NCBI GenBank assembly: GCA_964427955.1
Contig: CAYRWY010000334.1
Span: 1-6,606, forward strand
Source of the DNA: JACRBK01 sp964427955
Lineage (GTDB): Bacteria; Chloroflexota; Anaerolineae; Aggregatilineales; Aggregatilineaceae
DNA: 6,606 nt
Direction of reading: 5' to 3'
Position numbers and translations under genes: made by a program. Each line of letters begins with the position of its first letter. Within the stretch, counting starts at the first letter, position 1. Shown one piece after another: positions 1 to 5,964 of the stretch. The notes beneath the pieces are model-generated. The model did not search any database. It was not told the DNA's origin and saw nothing but the letters and a program-made list of their open reading frames with translations.

Positions 1-1
1 C

Positions 2-67
2 GTTGACCCAGACACAGGGGCTATCACCTCCCAGGTCTGGGCCAAAGTGGACGACAAAGGCCGTTAA
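2..67 (+). CDS. 3' end of an unidentified upstream gene (partial)
   Basis: Reading from base 2, 21 sense codons run to a TAA at 65-67 and encode VDPDTGAITSQVWAKVDDKGR. The composition is protein-like, and the stop is followed by a hairpin and the ribosome site of the next gene, as expected at a real gene boundary. Too little is visible to assign a family. A competing frame is open from a TTG at base 3 into the next gene, but that would read through the hairpin and has no ribosome site. Confidence 0.6.
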   Translation, partial: VDPDTGAITSQVWAKVDDKGR

Positions 68-87
68 GCTTCAGCGCCTCAATGCAA

Positions 88-113
88 CGGGCGAGTGCAG
101 CAACACTCGCCCG
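88..113 (+). promoter_or_regulatory. Leader stem-loop upstream of the winged-helix gene
   Basis: A perfect 10-bp stem, CGGGCGAGTG (88-97) with CACTCGCCCG (104-113), encloses the 6-base loop CAGCAA. No T-tract follows, so it is not a classical intrinsic terminator. Its last base is 25 positions before the ATG at 138 and just ahead of the ribosome site. It is one of six stem-loops placed this way in the window. Confidence 0.75.
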
Positions 114-137
114 CCAAGACACCGAAAGGAACTTCTG

Positions 138-950
138 ATGACCTTCATCGATGACACCAGTATATCACTGGTCGTCAAAACACCACAAATCGGTTCGCCG
201 TTCTTCTGGACAGCCAGCAGCGAGACGCTTTTGCTGGCCGCGCCCCGGATCGCCGGGCTGCTGCCCGACCCCGCGCCGACGCGCACCGCCGGGGATCTGC
301 GCCGCCTGTATCGCACCCTGGCCGACATGGTCTACCGCCATCGCTCTGCCGGGTCCTGGAAAGACGCCACCACCGGCGGCATCGGGATCGGACGCCGGGC
401 GCACTACCACGTCGCTCACCACGATCAGGGCGTCGTGACGATCACCGAATACCTGGGCGGCACGCCGGTGGACGCGCAGACCTTCGGCTGCCAGCTTTCG
501 CCCGCACACCTGGTCGCCCTGGTCAACCTGGTGCAGCGCCGGGTGGCCGCCAGGAACTTCACGGAAACGCGCGAGACGACGTCGCGTAACGCGCCAACCG
601 ACTGCGGGGATGGCTGGACGCTGGTCTCGGTCAATATCGAGCCGCGCGCGAAAACGACGACGTACACCTGGTCCCGGATTGTGATCGGTGTCACCACGCC
701 GCTGCCAGAAACCCACCGCAGCAAGCCCCTGGCAAAACCGCCGGTCAAAGACGACGACGCGGCTAACCTGCTCAGCCTGTTTGGGCGCGGCAAACGCCAC
801 GCCAACGATCTCTGGAAATTGTCAGGGCTGCCGCTCAACCGCCTCTACCGCGCGCTTGCTTTTCTCGAAGCCGAGGGGAAAATCAAACGCCTGCCGTACA
901 GCTTGTATACCCTCACGCCCGCGGCCCGATCCGCAGGCACCACTCGCTAG
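138..950 (+). CDS. Hypothetical protein with C-terminal winged-helix-like domain
   Basis: This 270-residue protein has no family I can name with certainty. Residues from about 205 to 258 (DDDAANLLSLFGRGKRHAND, then a helix, then a short beta pair near KIKRLPYSLYTL) look like a winged helix of the DprA C-terminal or MarR-like sort. The pattern is a first helix, a recognition helix at GLPLNRLYRALAFLEAEGKI, and a wing. That suggests DNA binding. The N-terminal 200 residues mix beta strands and helices and are unrecognised. The ATG at 138 is preferred because AAAGGA (125-130) lies 7 bases upstream; an in-frame TTG at base 3 would extend the protein across the leader hairpin. Its TAG stop (948-950) is embedded in the ribosome site of the next gene, indicating coupled translation. 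It could regulate this operon or help a DNA-handling complex; neither is shown. Confidence 0.85.
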   Translation: MTFIDDTSISLVVKTPQIGSPFFWTASSETLLLAAPRIAGLLPDPAPTRTAGDLRRLYRTLADMVYRHRSAGSWKDATTGGIGIGRRAHYHVAHHDQGVVTITEYLGGTPVDAQTFGCQLSPAHLVALVNLVQRRVAARNFTETRETTSRNAPTDCGDGWTLVSVNIEPRAKTTTYTWSRIVIGVTTPLPETHRSKPLAKPPVKDDDAANLLSLFGRGKRHANDLWKLSGLPLNRLYRALAFLEAEGKIKRLPYSLYTLTPAARSAGTTR

Positions 951-954
951 GAGG
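949..954 (+). promoter_or_regulatory. Ribosome site fused with the preceding stop codon
   Basis: AGGAGG at 949-954 shares its first two bases with the TAG stop of the upstream gene and lies 5 bases before the ATG at 960. Ribosomes finishing the first gene would be positioned to start the second, and this fixes the start choice. Confidence 0.8.
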
Positions 955-959
955 CCCCC

Positions 960-1586
960 ATGCCTTGCAACGGAATCGCCGTGCTCACCGCAGTAACCGC
1001 CTTCGACTTCGAAGCCCACTTCGCCCGCGACCCGCAGCACCGCGAGGAGTTCGCCGCCTGGCTGGCGCAGTACGGCCTGCCGGTCCAAGGCTGGTGGCCC
1101 TCCGGAGGCGCGTACCGCCCCCAGTGGGCGCTGGGCATCGGCTCAGACTGGGTGGGCTTGAAGTTCACCGGCTGCGCCATCGAGATGTCCAACGAGCGCA
1201 CGGCGGATCTCAACCACCATCGCGCCGACCTGGACCACGCCTTCAGCCTGGCGCAGACCTTCGCCGGGATGCAGGTGCAGGCGCAGATCGTCGAAGCCTG
1301 CGCCGCGCTGGGACTGAACCCCCAGAACGCCACCTGCGGCGGGTATGGTGCGGAAATCCTCGCGTTCACCATCAACGCCGGGATCAGCATCCTGGTGAAA
1401 GCGCACCTGGACGGCAGACTCGAATTCATCACCCAGGAGGGTGATTTCGAGACGGGAAAAACGACCCTGGAGGCGCTGGTCACGGCGCTCAACGCCCAGG
1501 GCGCGGCCATCCAACCCACCGGCCAGGTCGAGACGCACCGCCATGACCTGGAAGCCTTGCACCTGCATCAGCATACCAGCGCCTAA
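960..1586 (+). CDS. Hypothetical protein, possible DUF2997-like C-terminal module
   Basis: The protein has 208 residues, no signal peptide and no membrane segment. Residues about 142-191 form a strand-turn-strand then helix pattern (ISILVKAHLDGRLEFITQEG followed by an amphipathic helix ending near ALNAQG). This resembles the small DUF2997 fold, in which an xPDGxVxxxxxG hairpin precedes a helix. DUF2997 and DUF1257 (Ycf35-type) proteins are known, from memory, to lie beside Ycf46-type AAA+ ATPases, and such an ATPase is the next gene here. The match is by eye only. Residues 1-140 are mostly helical with an aromatic-rich stretch (WLAQYGLPVQGWWPSGG) and are unassigned. The tail, HRHDLEALHLHQH (193-205), has five histidines and could bind a metal ion. 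The start is set by the AGGAGG 5 bases upstream. Confidence 0.85.
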   Translation: MPCNGIAVLTAVTAFDFEAHFARDPQHREEFAAWLAQYGLPVQGWWPSGGAYRPQWALGIGSDWVGLKFTGCAIEMSNERTADLNHHRADLDHAFSLAQTFAGMQVQAQIVEACAALGLNPQNATCGGYGAEILAFTINAGISILVKAHLDGRLEFITQEGDFETGKTTLEALVTALNAQGAAIQPTGQVETHRHDLEALHLHQHTSA

Positions 1587-1601
1587 CCTTTACTATGCAC
1601 C

Positions 1602-1622
1602 GGGGCGCATCTGCTGCGCCCC
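1602..1622 (+). promoter_or_regulatory. Leader stem-loop upstream of the AAA+ ATPase gene
   Basis: GGGGCGCA (1602-1609) pairs perfectly with TGCGCCCC (1615-1622) around the 5-base loop TCTGC. There is no T-tract. The 3' arm ends 24 positions before the ATG at 1646. The core arms GGGGCGC and GCGCCCC are the same as those of the terminator at 4759-4796, although the loops differ. Confidence 0.75.
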
Positions 1623-1645
1623 TTCCAACGAAAGAGATCAGCACC

Positions 1646-3400
1646 ATGCAACCACCCTTCTGGCTCAAAGTGGCCCGGGCCTTCAAAGAAACGGTCGCGC
1701 ACGCCTTTGCGCTGCACGGCCAGGGCGTCCACGACTACGCCGACGCCGAGATCGACGTCCTGCCCTGGCTCGACCTGACGCTGGTCGAAGCCCAGTTCGA
1801 CCTGGTCCTGCACTACGACCTGGCGCAGGGCATCACCTTCGCCCTGCCGACCATGAAGAAGCTCTTCGCTGAGCTGACGACCCAGACGGCAGCCCCCACG
1901 CCCGCGCTGCCGCCTACCCTGGCCAAGTTCGCGCCGCCCACCGGCGGCGACTCCCCCTTGCCCCGCGATCCGGTCCAGGCGCTCACCCTGCTGGGCACCG
2001 CGCTGGATCAGGCCTGCACCCAGGGCCGCAAAGCGGCGCTCATCTTCCCGTATGCCGGGGATTTGTTCCCCGCCAGCAGTATCGCCGGGGCGACGGCGCT
2101 GCCCGACCGCATCGCCCTGGAGTTCGCGCTCAACTGGGCGCGTAACCCACTCTGGCGCGGCAGCGCGCAGCCGCCCCTGATCTTGTTCATCGCCCCATCG
2201 CTCTCCAGCCTGGCGCAGCCGCTGCGCGACGCGATCTACCCGGTCGAGGTCCAGGCGCCCGACTACACCGCCCGACTCGCCTTCATCGACGACCGACTGG
2301 CGACCAATCCCGACGTCACCCTGGCGGACGGGATGACGCCCCAGCGCTTCGCCGCCCTGACCGCCGGGCTGCTCAAGGTCCACGTGATGGACATCGTGGT
2401 ACAGGCGCGGCTGAATGGACAACCGATCACCGCTGATCGCATCAACGCCCGCAAGCGTGAGAGCATGGCCGCGCAGTACAGCGGCGTGCTCGAAACCGAA
2501 GAGGCCACCGGCAGCCTGGACGACGTCGCCGCGCTCGATTACCTGGTGCAGTTCCTGCGTGACGAGGTGGTCGAGCCGATGAAAGCGGGCGACACCGGCG
2601 GCGTGCCGATGGGCATCTTGCTGGCGGGTCCGCCCGGCACCGGCAAGAGCTACCTGGCCAAAAAGCTGGCGGCCAGCGCCGGGGTGAATTTCGTCAACTT
2701 CCGCATGGCCAACATCCTGGGCGGCATCGTCGGCGAGTCCGAGCGCAACCTCGAACGCGCGCTGCAAGGCATCTCCGCCCTGACGCCCTGCATCGTGTTT
2801 GTGGACGAGATCGACCAGGCCTTTCGCCGGTCGGAGGGCATGGACGGCAGCGGCGTCAACCGGAACGTGTTCGGGCGGCTGCTCAACTTCATGGCCGACA
2901 CCGCGCACCGGGGCCAGGTGGTCTGGCTAGCGGCCACCAACCGTCCCGACCTGCTCGACGCCGCCATGCTGCGCAGCGGACGCTTCGATGCCATCGTCGC
3001 GGTACTTCCACCCTCGTCGGTGGAAGAACGTGCCGGGATGTTCGCCAATATGGCCCGCAAGAATGGCCTCGATCTCGACTGCGAGCTGATGACCGCCGCC
3101 AGCCGCGCCGACGGCTACACCGGCGCGGACATCGAGCGCATCGTCATCAAGGCCGGGTCCGTCGCCAAGAAAAACAGCCACACCACTTTGACGGCAGATG
3201 ATCTCGATCACGCGCTGCGCACGGTGCGGGTCAACAGCAAGGACCGCGACAGCCAGATCGCCACGGCCCTCGCCGTGGTCAACGACCTGGACCTGCTCCC
3301 ACCCTACTACCGCCAACTGGCTGAGCAGCAAGCTGCCGCACCCACTGCCCCCCTCGCCGAACTCACCGCCCCGGCCACCCGCCAGGCGCGCACCCTCTAG
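1646..3400 (+). CDS. AAA+ ATPase, Ycf46-type (degenerate N-terminal module plus active C-terminal ATPase)
   Basis: This 584-residue cytosolic ATPase would couple ATP hydrolysis to remodelling of a protein partner. Residues 1-77 form a small N-terminal domain, followed by a Pro/Ala-rich linker (about 78-107). Residues 108-240 look like a degenerate ATPase module that lacks a P-loop but keeps a LILFIAPSLSSLAQPLRD strand and helix, as in Ycf46 proteins. The C-terminal AAA+ domain is intact: Walker A GPPGTGKS (328-335), Walker B IVFVDEID (383-390), sensor 1 AATNRPD (429-435), arginine-finger region LRSGRFD (442-448) and GYTGADIER (490-498) at the sensor 2 position. The pairing of a dead and a live module supports the Ycf46-type call; the substrate is unknown. 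The ATG at 1646 is preferred over an in-frame ATG at 1595, because the latter would place the leader hairpin inside the gene; GAAAGAGA (1630-1637) is the likely ribosome site. The TAG stop merges with the next gene's ribosome site. Confidence 0.93.
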   Translation: MQPPFWLKVARAFKETVAHAFALHGQGVHDYADAEIDVLPWLDLTLVEAQFDLVLHYDLAQGITFALPTMKKLFAELTTQTAAPTPALPPTLAKFAPPTGGDSPLPRDPVQALTLLGTALDQACTQGRKAALIFPYAGDLFPASSIAGATALPDRIALEFALNWARNPLWRGSAQPPLILFIAPSLSSLAQPLRDAIYPVEVQAPDYTARLAFIDDRLATNPDVTLADGMTPQRFAALTAGLLKVHVMDIVVQARLNGQPITADRINARKRESMAAQYSGVLETEEATGSLDDVAALDYLVQFLRDEVVEPMKAGDTGGVPMGILLAGPPGTGKSYLAKKLAASAGVNFVNFRMANILGGIVGESERNLERALQGISALTPCIVFVDEIDQAFRRSEGMDGSGVNRNVFGRLLNFMADTAHRGQVVWLAATNRPDLLDAAMLRSGRFDAIVAVLPPSSVEERAGMFANMARKNGLDLDCELMTAASRADGYTGADIERIVIKAGSVAKKNSHTTLTADDLDHALRTVRVNSKDRDSQIATALAVVNDLDLLPPYYRQLAEQQAAAPTAPLAELTAPATRQARTL

Positions 3401-3404
3401 GAGA
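3399..3404 (+). promoter_or_regulatory. Ribosome site fused with the ATPase stop codon
   Basis: AGGAGA (3399-3404) overlaps the TAG stop at 3398-3400 and lies 8 bases before the ATG at 3413. It repeats the arrangement at 949-954 and implies translational coupling of the ATPase to the following coiled-coil gene, which fits products made in matched amounts. Confidence 0.75.
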
Positions 3405-3412
3405 ACCCGATC

Positions 3413-4753
3413 ATGACTGACTCTATTCGCTCGATTCGCCCCGAATGGACCCTGGTGATGGACCGCCTGATCCAGGTCACGCTGCACGTCGGACGCTGGC
3501 GCGCCGCCACCCGCTCCGAATTCCAGGAGTACGGTCTGGACGCCGCCGCCTTCCGCGCCTACACCGCCGGCACACGCCGCCTGCTGCCCGAACGCCTGCA
3601 CAAAGAGTTGGAGATGCTGGAGCGGATGGCCCGCGATTTGCAGGACTTTCTCAGCTACCGGACCATGTTCGGCTACCTGATGCCCAAGGAGGTCTACGAG
3701 GAATACCGGCAGTGGATTGAGCAAAAACCGGCGGCGGAACTGCGAGCCTACCTGCACCACAAGAAGGATGCCCCGCCGTCCTGGCAAACGGCCAGCCTCA
3801 AACAGCGCTGGTTCGCTTTGGGGAGCCAGATTGCCGCCCAGCGCGATGCCATCGTCGATGAGATGGTGGGCGTCTACCGCGAGTCGGCCATCGTGCGCTG
3901 GCGCGTGGACAGCGGCTTCGCCAAGACCGCCGACGTCCAGCCGCCCGACGAGTGGCTCGACGCCACCCTGGCCGCGATGGTGCGCCGTATCCCGACGGCG
4001 GACGACATCCGCCTCTCCTTCGCCCTCGACATCATCCCCGCCTTTGTCGAAGCGCCGGATGAAGCGGTGAAAGCTGCCAAGCTCGAAGACATCGCCCGCC
4101 AGGAAGCCGATGTGCAGCGCCGCCTGACCCAACTCAGTGACATCCAGATTGAAGCTGAACGGGAAAAGGCCCGGTTGGCCCTCGATGTCAAGCGTGAGCG
4201 CCTGCAGCGAGAGCGGCGCATCACCGAAGAAGTCGCCGCCCACGAAAAGAAGCTGCGCCAGGAGCGCATCGAAAAGACCCTGGACGCCGTCGCCGGGCAG
4301 CTTCACGGGCTGGTCTACGGCGCGGTGGTCGATGGCCTGTCGATGATTAAGGACAAAGGCCGCGTCCATCCGCGCTGGGTGGGCCGCGTCAAGACCCTGG
4401 TGGACCAGGTGCGCGTGCTCAATTTCACTGAGGATGCGGAATTGAAGCGGGTCTGCACTGAATTGGAGCGCCTAGCGGAAGACGGCGCGGCCAGCCCGGC
4501 CAGCGCGACCCGGATGCGCGAGTCGCTGGTCCAGGTCGGGATTTCGCTCAAAGCCGACCTGGTGGCGGGCAGTATGCCGTCCCGCAGCGCCCGTGAGTTG
4601 GGCATCCCCGACCATCCCATGCCCGACCTGGTGCGTCAGGCGCGCCGCCAAGCCCGGCCCGATCTCTTCACCCCGCTGGAGTCGAAGACCGACCCGGCGG
4701 TCCATCTGGAGCGTGCCGCGCGCACGCTGGAGCCAGCCGCCGCTGGCGCGTAG
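3413..4753 (+). CDS. Coiled-coil protein, DUF3150-like, partner candidate for the ATPase
   Basis: The protein has 446 residues and is soluble, highly helical and charged. The N-terminal region (about 13-105, from WTLVMDRLIQVTLHVGRWRA to a FGYLMPKEVYEEY segment at 86-98) resembles DUF3150 proteins, which begin with a similar strand, helix and 'vP..Y' pattern and are often encoded beside AAA+ ATPases. The likeness is by eye. Residues about 216-295 are an unbroken Glu/Arg/Lys-rich stretch that should form a long coiled coil, followed by a globular part (297-385) and a proline-containing tail. No catalytic motif is evident. Immediate coupling to the AAA+ gene suggests that this is its substrate adaptor, scaffold or effector. 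The gene ends just before a strong terminator, so it is probably the last cistron of its unit. Confidence 0.88.
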   Translation: MTDSIRSIRPEWTLVMDRLIQVTLHVGRWRAATRSEFQEYGLDAAAFRAYTAGTRRLLPERLHKELEMLERMARDLQDFLSYRTMFGYLMPKEVYEEYRQWIEQKPAAELRAYLHHKKDAPPSWQTASLKQRWFALGSQIAAQRDAIVDEMVGVYRESAIVRWRVDSGFAKTADVQPPDEWLDATLAAMVRRIPTADDIRLSFALDIIPAFVEAPDEAVKAAKLEDIARQEADVQRRLTQLSDIQIEAEREKARLALDVKRERLQRERRITEEVAAHEKKLRQERIEKTLDAVAGQLHGLVYGAVVDGLSMIKDKGRVHPRWVGRVKTLVDQVRVLNFTEDAELKRVCTELERLAEDGAASPASATRMRESLVQVGISLKADLVAGSMPSRSARELGIPDHPMPDLVRQARRQARPDLFTPLESKTDPAVHLERAARTLEPAAAGA

Positions 4754-4754
4754 C

Positions 4755-4801
4755 AAAAAAGAGGGGCGCATCTCTTGACCGGGGAGCGCCCCTCTTCTTT
4801 T
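4755..4801 (+). terminator. Strong intrinsic terminator, possibly bidirectional
   Basis: AAGAGGGGCGC (4759-4769) pairs perfectly with GCGCCCCTCTT (4786-4796), an 11-bp stem with a 16-base loop. An A-run (4755-4760) precedes it and CTTTT (4797-4801) follows, so it could stop transcription on both strands. It begins one base after the stop of the coiled-coil gene. No minus-strand gene that needs it is visible. Confidence 0.85.
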
Positions 4802-4832
4802 ACCCATACCACTTGAAAGGTAGGCATAGCAG

Positions 4833-5069
4833 ATGATACCGCCCCGTATACCGTCCGACAAAATGCCGGTGATCGTCGTCCGGCAGGGCCGCTGCCTGGT
4901 GGCTCGCTACACCGACACCGGGCATTACCAGTTCGAAGTGCAGATCTCCACCAACTGGGCAGCGCTCGAAGCTGCCGCTCGCGCCGAGCTTGAAGCGCAG
5001 GTGGGAGCCGTCACCGACGACCACTACCCCTGCTCGGCGGTGCTGGCTGCGCAGGCCAGCTTCGAATAA
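4833..5069 (+). CDS. Small hypothetical protein, 78 residues
   Basis: I do not recognise this protein. It opens with a beta-rich stretch (MPVIVVRQGRCLVARYTDTG, then YQFEVQIST) and continues with an Ala/Glu-rich helix (WAALEAAARAELEAQVGAVT). There is no transmembrane segment or signal peptide. The ribosome site is weak: AAAGG (4816-4820) lies 12 bases before the ATG, with TAGG closer. A second in-frame ATG at 4863 has no better site. The gene sits alone between the terminator at 4759-4796 and the one at 5087-5121, so it needs its own promoter in the short gap or readthrough. Its real-gene status rests on frame, boundaries and codon composition. Confidence 0.65.
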   Translation: MIPPRIPSDKMPVIVVRQGRCLVARYTDTGHYQFEVQISTNWAALEAAARAELEAQVGAVTDDHYPCSAVLAAQASFE

Positions 5070-5086
5070 GCTGAGCCGGGTCTATG

Positions 5087-5123
5087 AAACTCCCGCCGCA
5101 CAGGGATGCGTGCGGGAGTTTTT
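5087..5123 (+). terminator. Intrinsic terminator after the 78-residue gene
   Basis: AAACTCCCGC (5087-5096) pairs with GCGGGAGTTT (5112-5121). The stem continues inward as CGCA (5097-5100) with TGCG (5107-5110) past a single bulged T, leaving a 6-base loop. A run of five Ts (5119-5123) closes it. This is a textbook intrinsic terminator 17 bases after the stop codon. Confidence 0.88.
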
Positions 5124-5180
5124 GTGGTTACATTCCGCTCACGAATGACCGGCGGCTCCGCTCCTCCCTTGTGTCGCGAC

Positions 5181-5205
5181 GTGTCGTAACATGCAGTCAC
5201 GATAC
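5181..5205 (+). promoter_or_regulatory. Candidate operator dyad, copy 1
   Basis: GTGTCGTAAC (5181-5190) and GTCACGATAC (5196-5205) form an imperfect inverted repeat (8 of 10 positions) around ATGCA. Arms and spacing are identical in the second leader, while two of the five spacer bases differ. An extra direct half-site, GTGTCGCGAC (5171-5180), lies immediately upstream in this copy only. This suggests a dimeric repressor or activator site, by inference. Confidence 0.6.
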
Positions 5206-5210
5206 GAGAC

Positions 5211-5225
5211 GGGCCACGACAGCCC
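5211..5225 (+). promoter_or_regulatory. Short leader stem-loop upstream of first paralogue
   Basis: GGGC (5211-5214) can pair with GCCC (5222-5225) around a 7-base loop. Four base pairs are weak on their own. It is listed because it lies at the same distance (22 positions) from the start codon as the other leader hairpins and corresponds to the longer stem in the second leader copy. Confidence 0.4.
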
Positions 5226-5246
5226 CACAACCTAAGGAGCTTCTCA

Positions 5247-5486
5247 ATGGACGACGAATATCTCGCAACCCTTACTCCCGCGCAGCGTGAAGCGCTCAAG
5301 ACCCTCAACGCGCAGTACCTGGCGCGCGTCCAAACACTGCACGACGACTTCTACGCGCAGGCACAGGCTGCCGGGCTGGACTGCGATACGGCCACCGAGT
5401 TGGTCGGCTGGCAGCAAGTCGCGCTGGATCACGCCCACCGCCTCCAGTACGACCTGGAACACCCCGATTGGCGAAAGCGCCGCTAG
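5247..5486 (+). CDS. Small acidic helical protein, paralogue A (79 residues)
   Basis: The product is unrecognised. It is predicted to be entirely helical, begins MDDEYLATLTPAQREAL and ends in a conserved VALDHAHRLQYDLEHPDW block. It is the paralogue of the next gene: about 37 of 79 residues are identical without gaps, including the start (MD.EYL.TL.P.QR), GLD and the ALDHA...LQYDL block. Its C-terminus is shorter than its paralogue's by 34 residues. AAGGAG (5234-5239) with a 7-base spacer fixes the start. Expression would come from the duplicated leader directly upstream. Small size, acidity and duplication fit an accessory, possibly mobile-element, protein. Confidence 0.85.
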   Translation: MDDEYLATLTPAQREALKTLNAQYLARVQTLHDDFYAQAQAAGLDCDTATELVGWQQVALDHAHRLQYDLEHPDWRKRR

Positions 5487-5494
5487 CGAACACC

Positions 5495-5520
5495 GGCGGG
5501 GATGGGTGGCCGTCCCCGCC
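5495..5520 (+). promoter_or_regulatory. Leader stem-loop upstream of second paralogue
   Basis: GGCGGGGA (5495-5502) pairs perfectly with TCCCCGCC (5513-5520) around a 10-base loop. No T-tract follows. The 3' arm ends 24 positions before the ATG at 5544, matching the other leader hairpins. It occupies nearly half of the 57-base gap between the paralogues. Confidence 0.7.
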
Positions 5521-5543
5521 CCCTACTTTCAAGGAGTATCCCA

Positions 5544-5885
5544 ATGGATCACGAATATCTCGAAACCCTTTCTCCCGGCCAGCGCGACTCCCTCAAGGAT
5601 GTCGTCGCGCACCTGATCAACCACACCCTGGCACTCTACGACGAGCAGTACAAATATGCGCTGGGCTATGGCCTGGACGGCGAGACGGCTGCCGAACTGC
5701 TGAGCGAGATCGTTGTCGCGCTGGATCACGCGCGCAAGCTCCAGTACGACCTGCTGTACTCTGGCTGGCGGTTGCAGCAGCGGCGCGACGATCTCCTGGC
5801 CGCCATCGATGCCGTCGAGACGCCTGCCGACCGGGCGCACTGGCAGGCCCGCTTCGAAGCCCTGCACCCGGACGACGAAGCATAA
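5544..5885 (+). CDS. Small acidic helical protein, paralogue B (113 residues)
   Basis: The product is unrecognised. Residues 1-79 align without gaps to the preceding gene's product at roughly 47% identity. A further 34 residues form an acidic helical extension (RRDDLLAAIDAVETPADRAH and onward) that the other copy lacks. At DNA level the ribosome site and first 13 codons are even closer (about 45 of 54 positions identical from 5531), so the duplication is visible in the 5' end although the hairpins upstream differ. AAGGAG (5531-5536) with a 7-base spacer selects the ATG at 5544; an in-frame ATG at 5502 would start inside the leader hairpin. It is probably transcribed with paralogue A. Confidence 0.85.
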   Translation: MDHEYLETLSPGQRDSLKDVVAHLINHTLALYDEQYKYALGYGLDGETAAELLSEIVVALDHARKLQYDLLYSGWRLQQRRDDLLAAIDAVETPADRAHWQARFEALHPDDEA

Positions 5886-5886
5886 C

Positions 5887-5902
5887 CCCCGACCTGGCGG
5901 GG
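5887..5902 (+). terminator. Short hairpin after paralogue B, weak or partial terminator
   Basis: CCCCG (5887-5891) pairs with CGGGG (5898-5902) around ACCTGG, directly after the TAA at 5883-5885. No T-run follows, so termination would be inefficient or factor-dependent. It may instead protect the 3' end of the message. Confidence 0.35.
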
Positions 5903-5964
5903 ATGCGGATGTTACATCCTGCTCACGAATGACCGGCGGCTCCGCTCCTCACTTCTCCCGCCTT

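Larger units (their letters stand above)
5127..5246 (+). repeat. Duplicated 120-base leader, copy 1
   Basis: This segment aligns without any gap to 5911-6030; both copies end exactly at a start codon. About 83 of the first 100 positions are identical, falling off around the ribosome site. Positions 5137-5166 are wholly identical (30 of 30), as are the dyad arms at 5181-5190 and 5196-5205. The rest varies freely. The pattern is that of a regulatory element with constrained binding sites, containing a promoter or operator. No convincing -35/-10 pair can be read. Confidence 0.9.

Noticed and set aside
3..137. N-terminal extension of the winged-helix gene from a TTG at base 3
   Set aside because: It would read through the upstream gene's tail and the leader hairpin, with no ribosome site, while the ATG at 138 has AAAGGA at good spacing.
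1595..1645. Earlier ATG for the ATPase gene
   Set aside because: It would translate the leader hairpin into a low-complexity peptide, and the downstream ATG at 1646 fits the hairpin-to-start distance seen at five other genes.
1583..2908. Long minus-strand open frame (441 codons) opposite the ATPase gene
   Set aside because: It is the mirror of a high-GC gene with clear AAA+ motifs on the plus strand. Its translation is Gly/Arg/Val/Asp-rich, with no motif and no ribosome site.
2927..4369. Long minus-strand open frame (480 codons) spanning the ATPase end and the coiled-coil gene
   Set aside because: It crosses the junction of two well-supported plus-strand genes, is Gly/Val/Asp-rich and has no recognisable domain. 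It is a codon-bias shadow.
5137..5166. REP-like palindromic element in the conserved 30-base block
   Set aside because: GCGG-CT-CCGC leaves a 2-base loop and no longer stem forms. The conservation is better explained by a linear binding site.
5084..5290. Small leader-peptide frame of 68 codons inside copy 1 of the leader
   Set aside because: Its ATG lies within the terminator stem, it has no ribosome site, and it overlaps the real gene start at 5247 in another frame.
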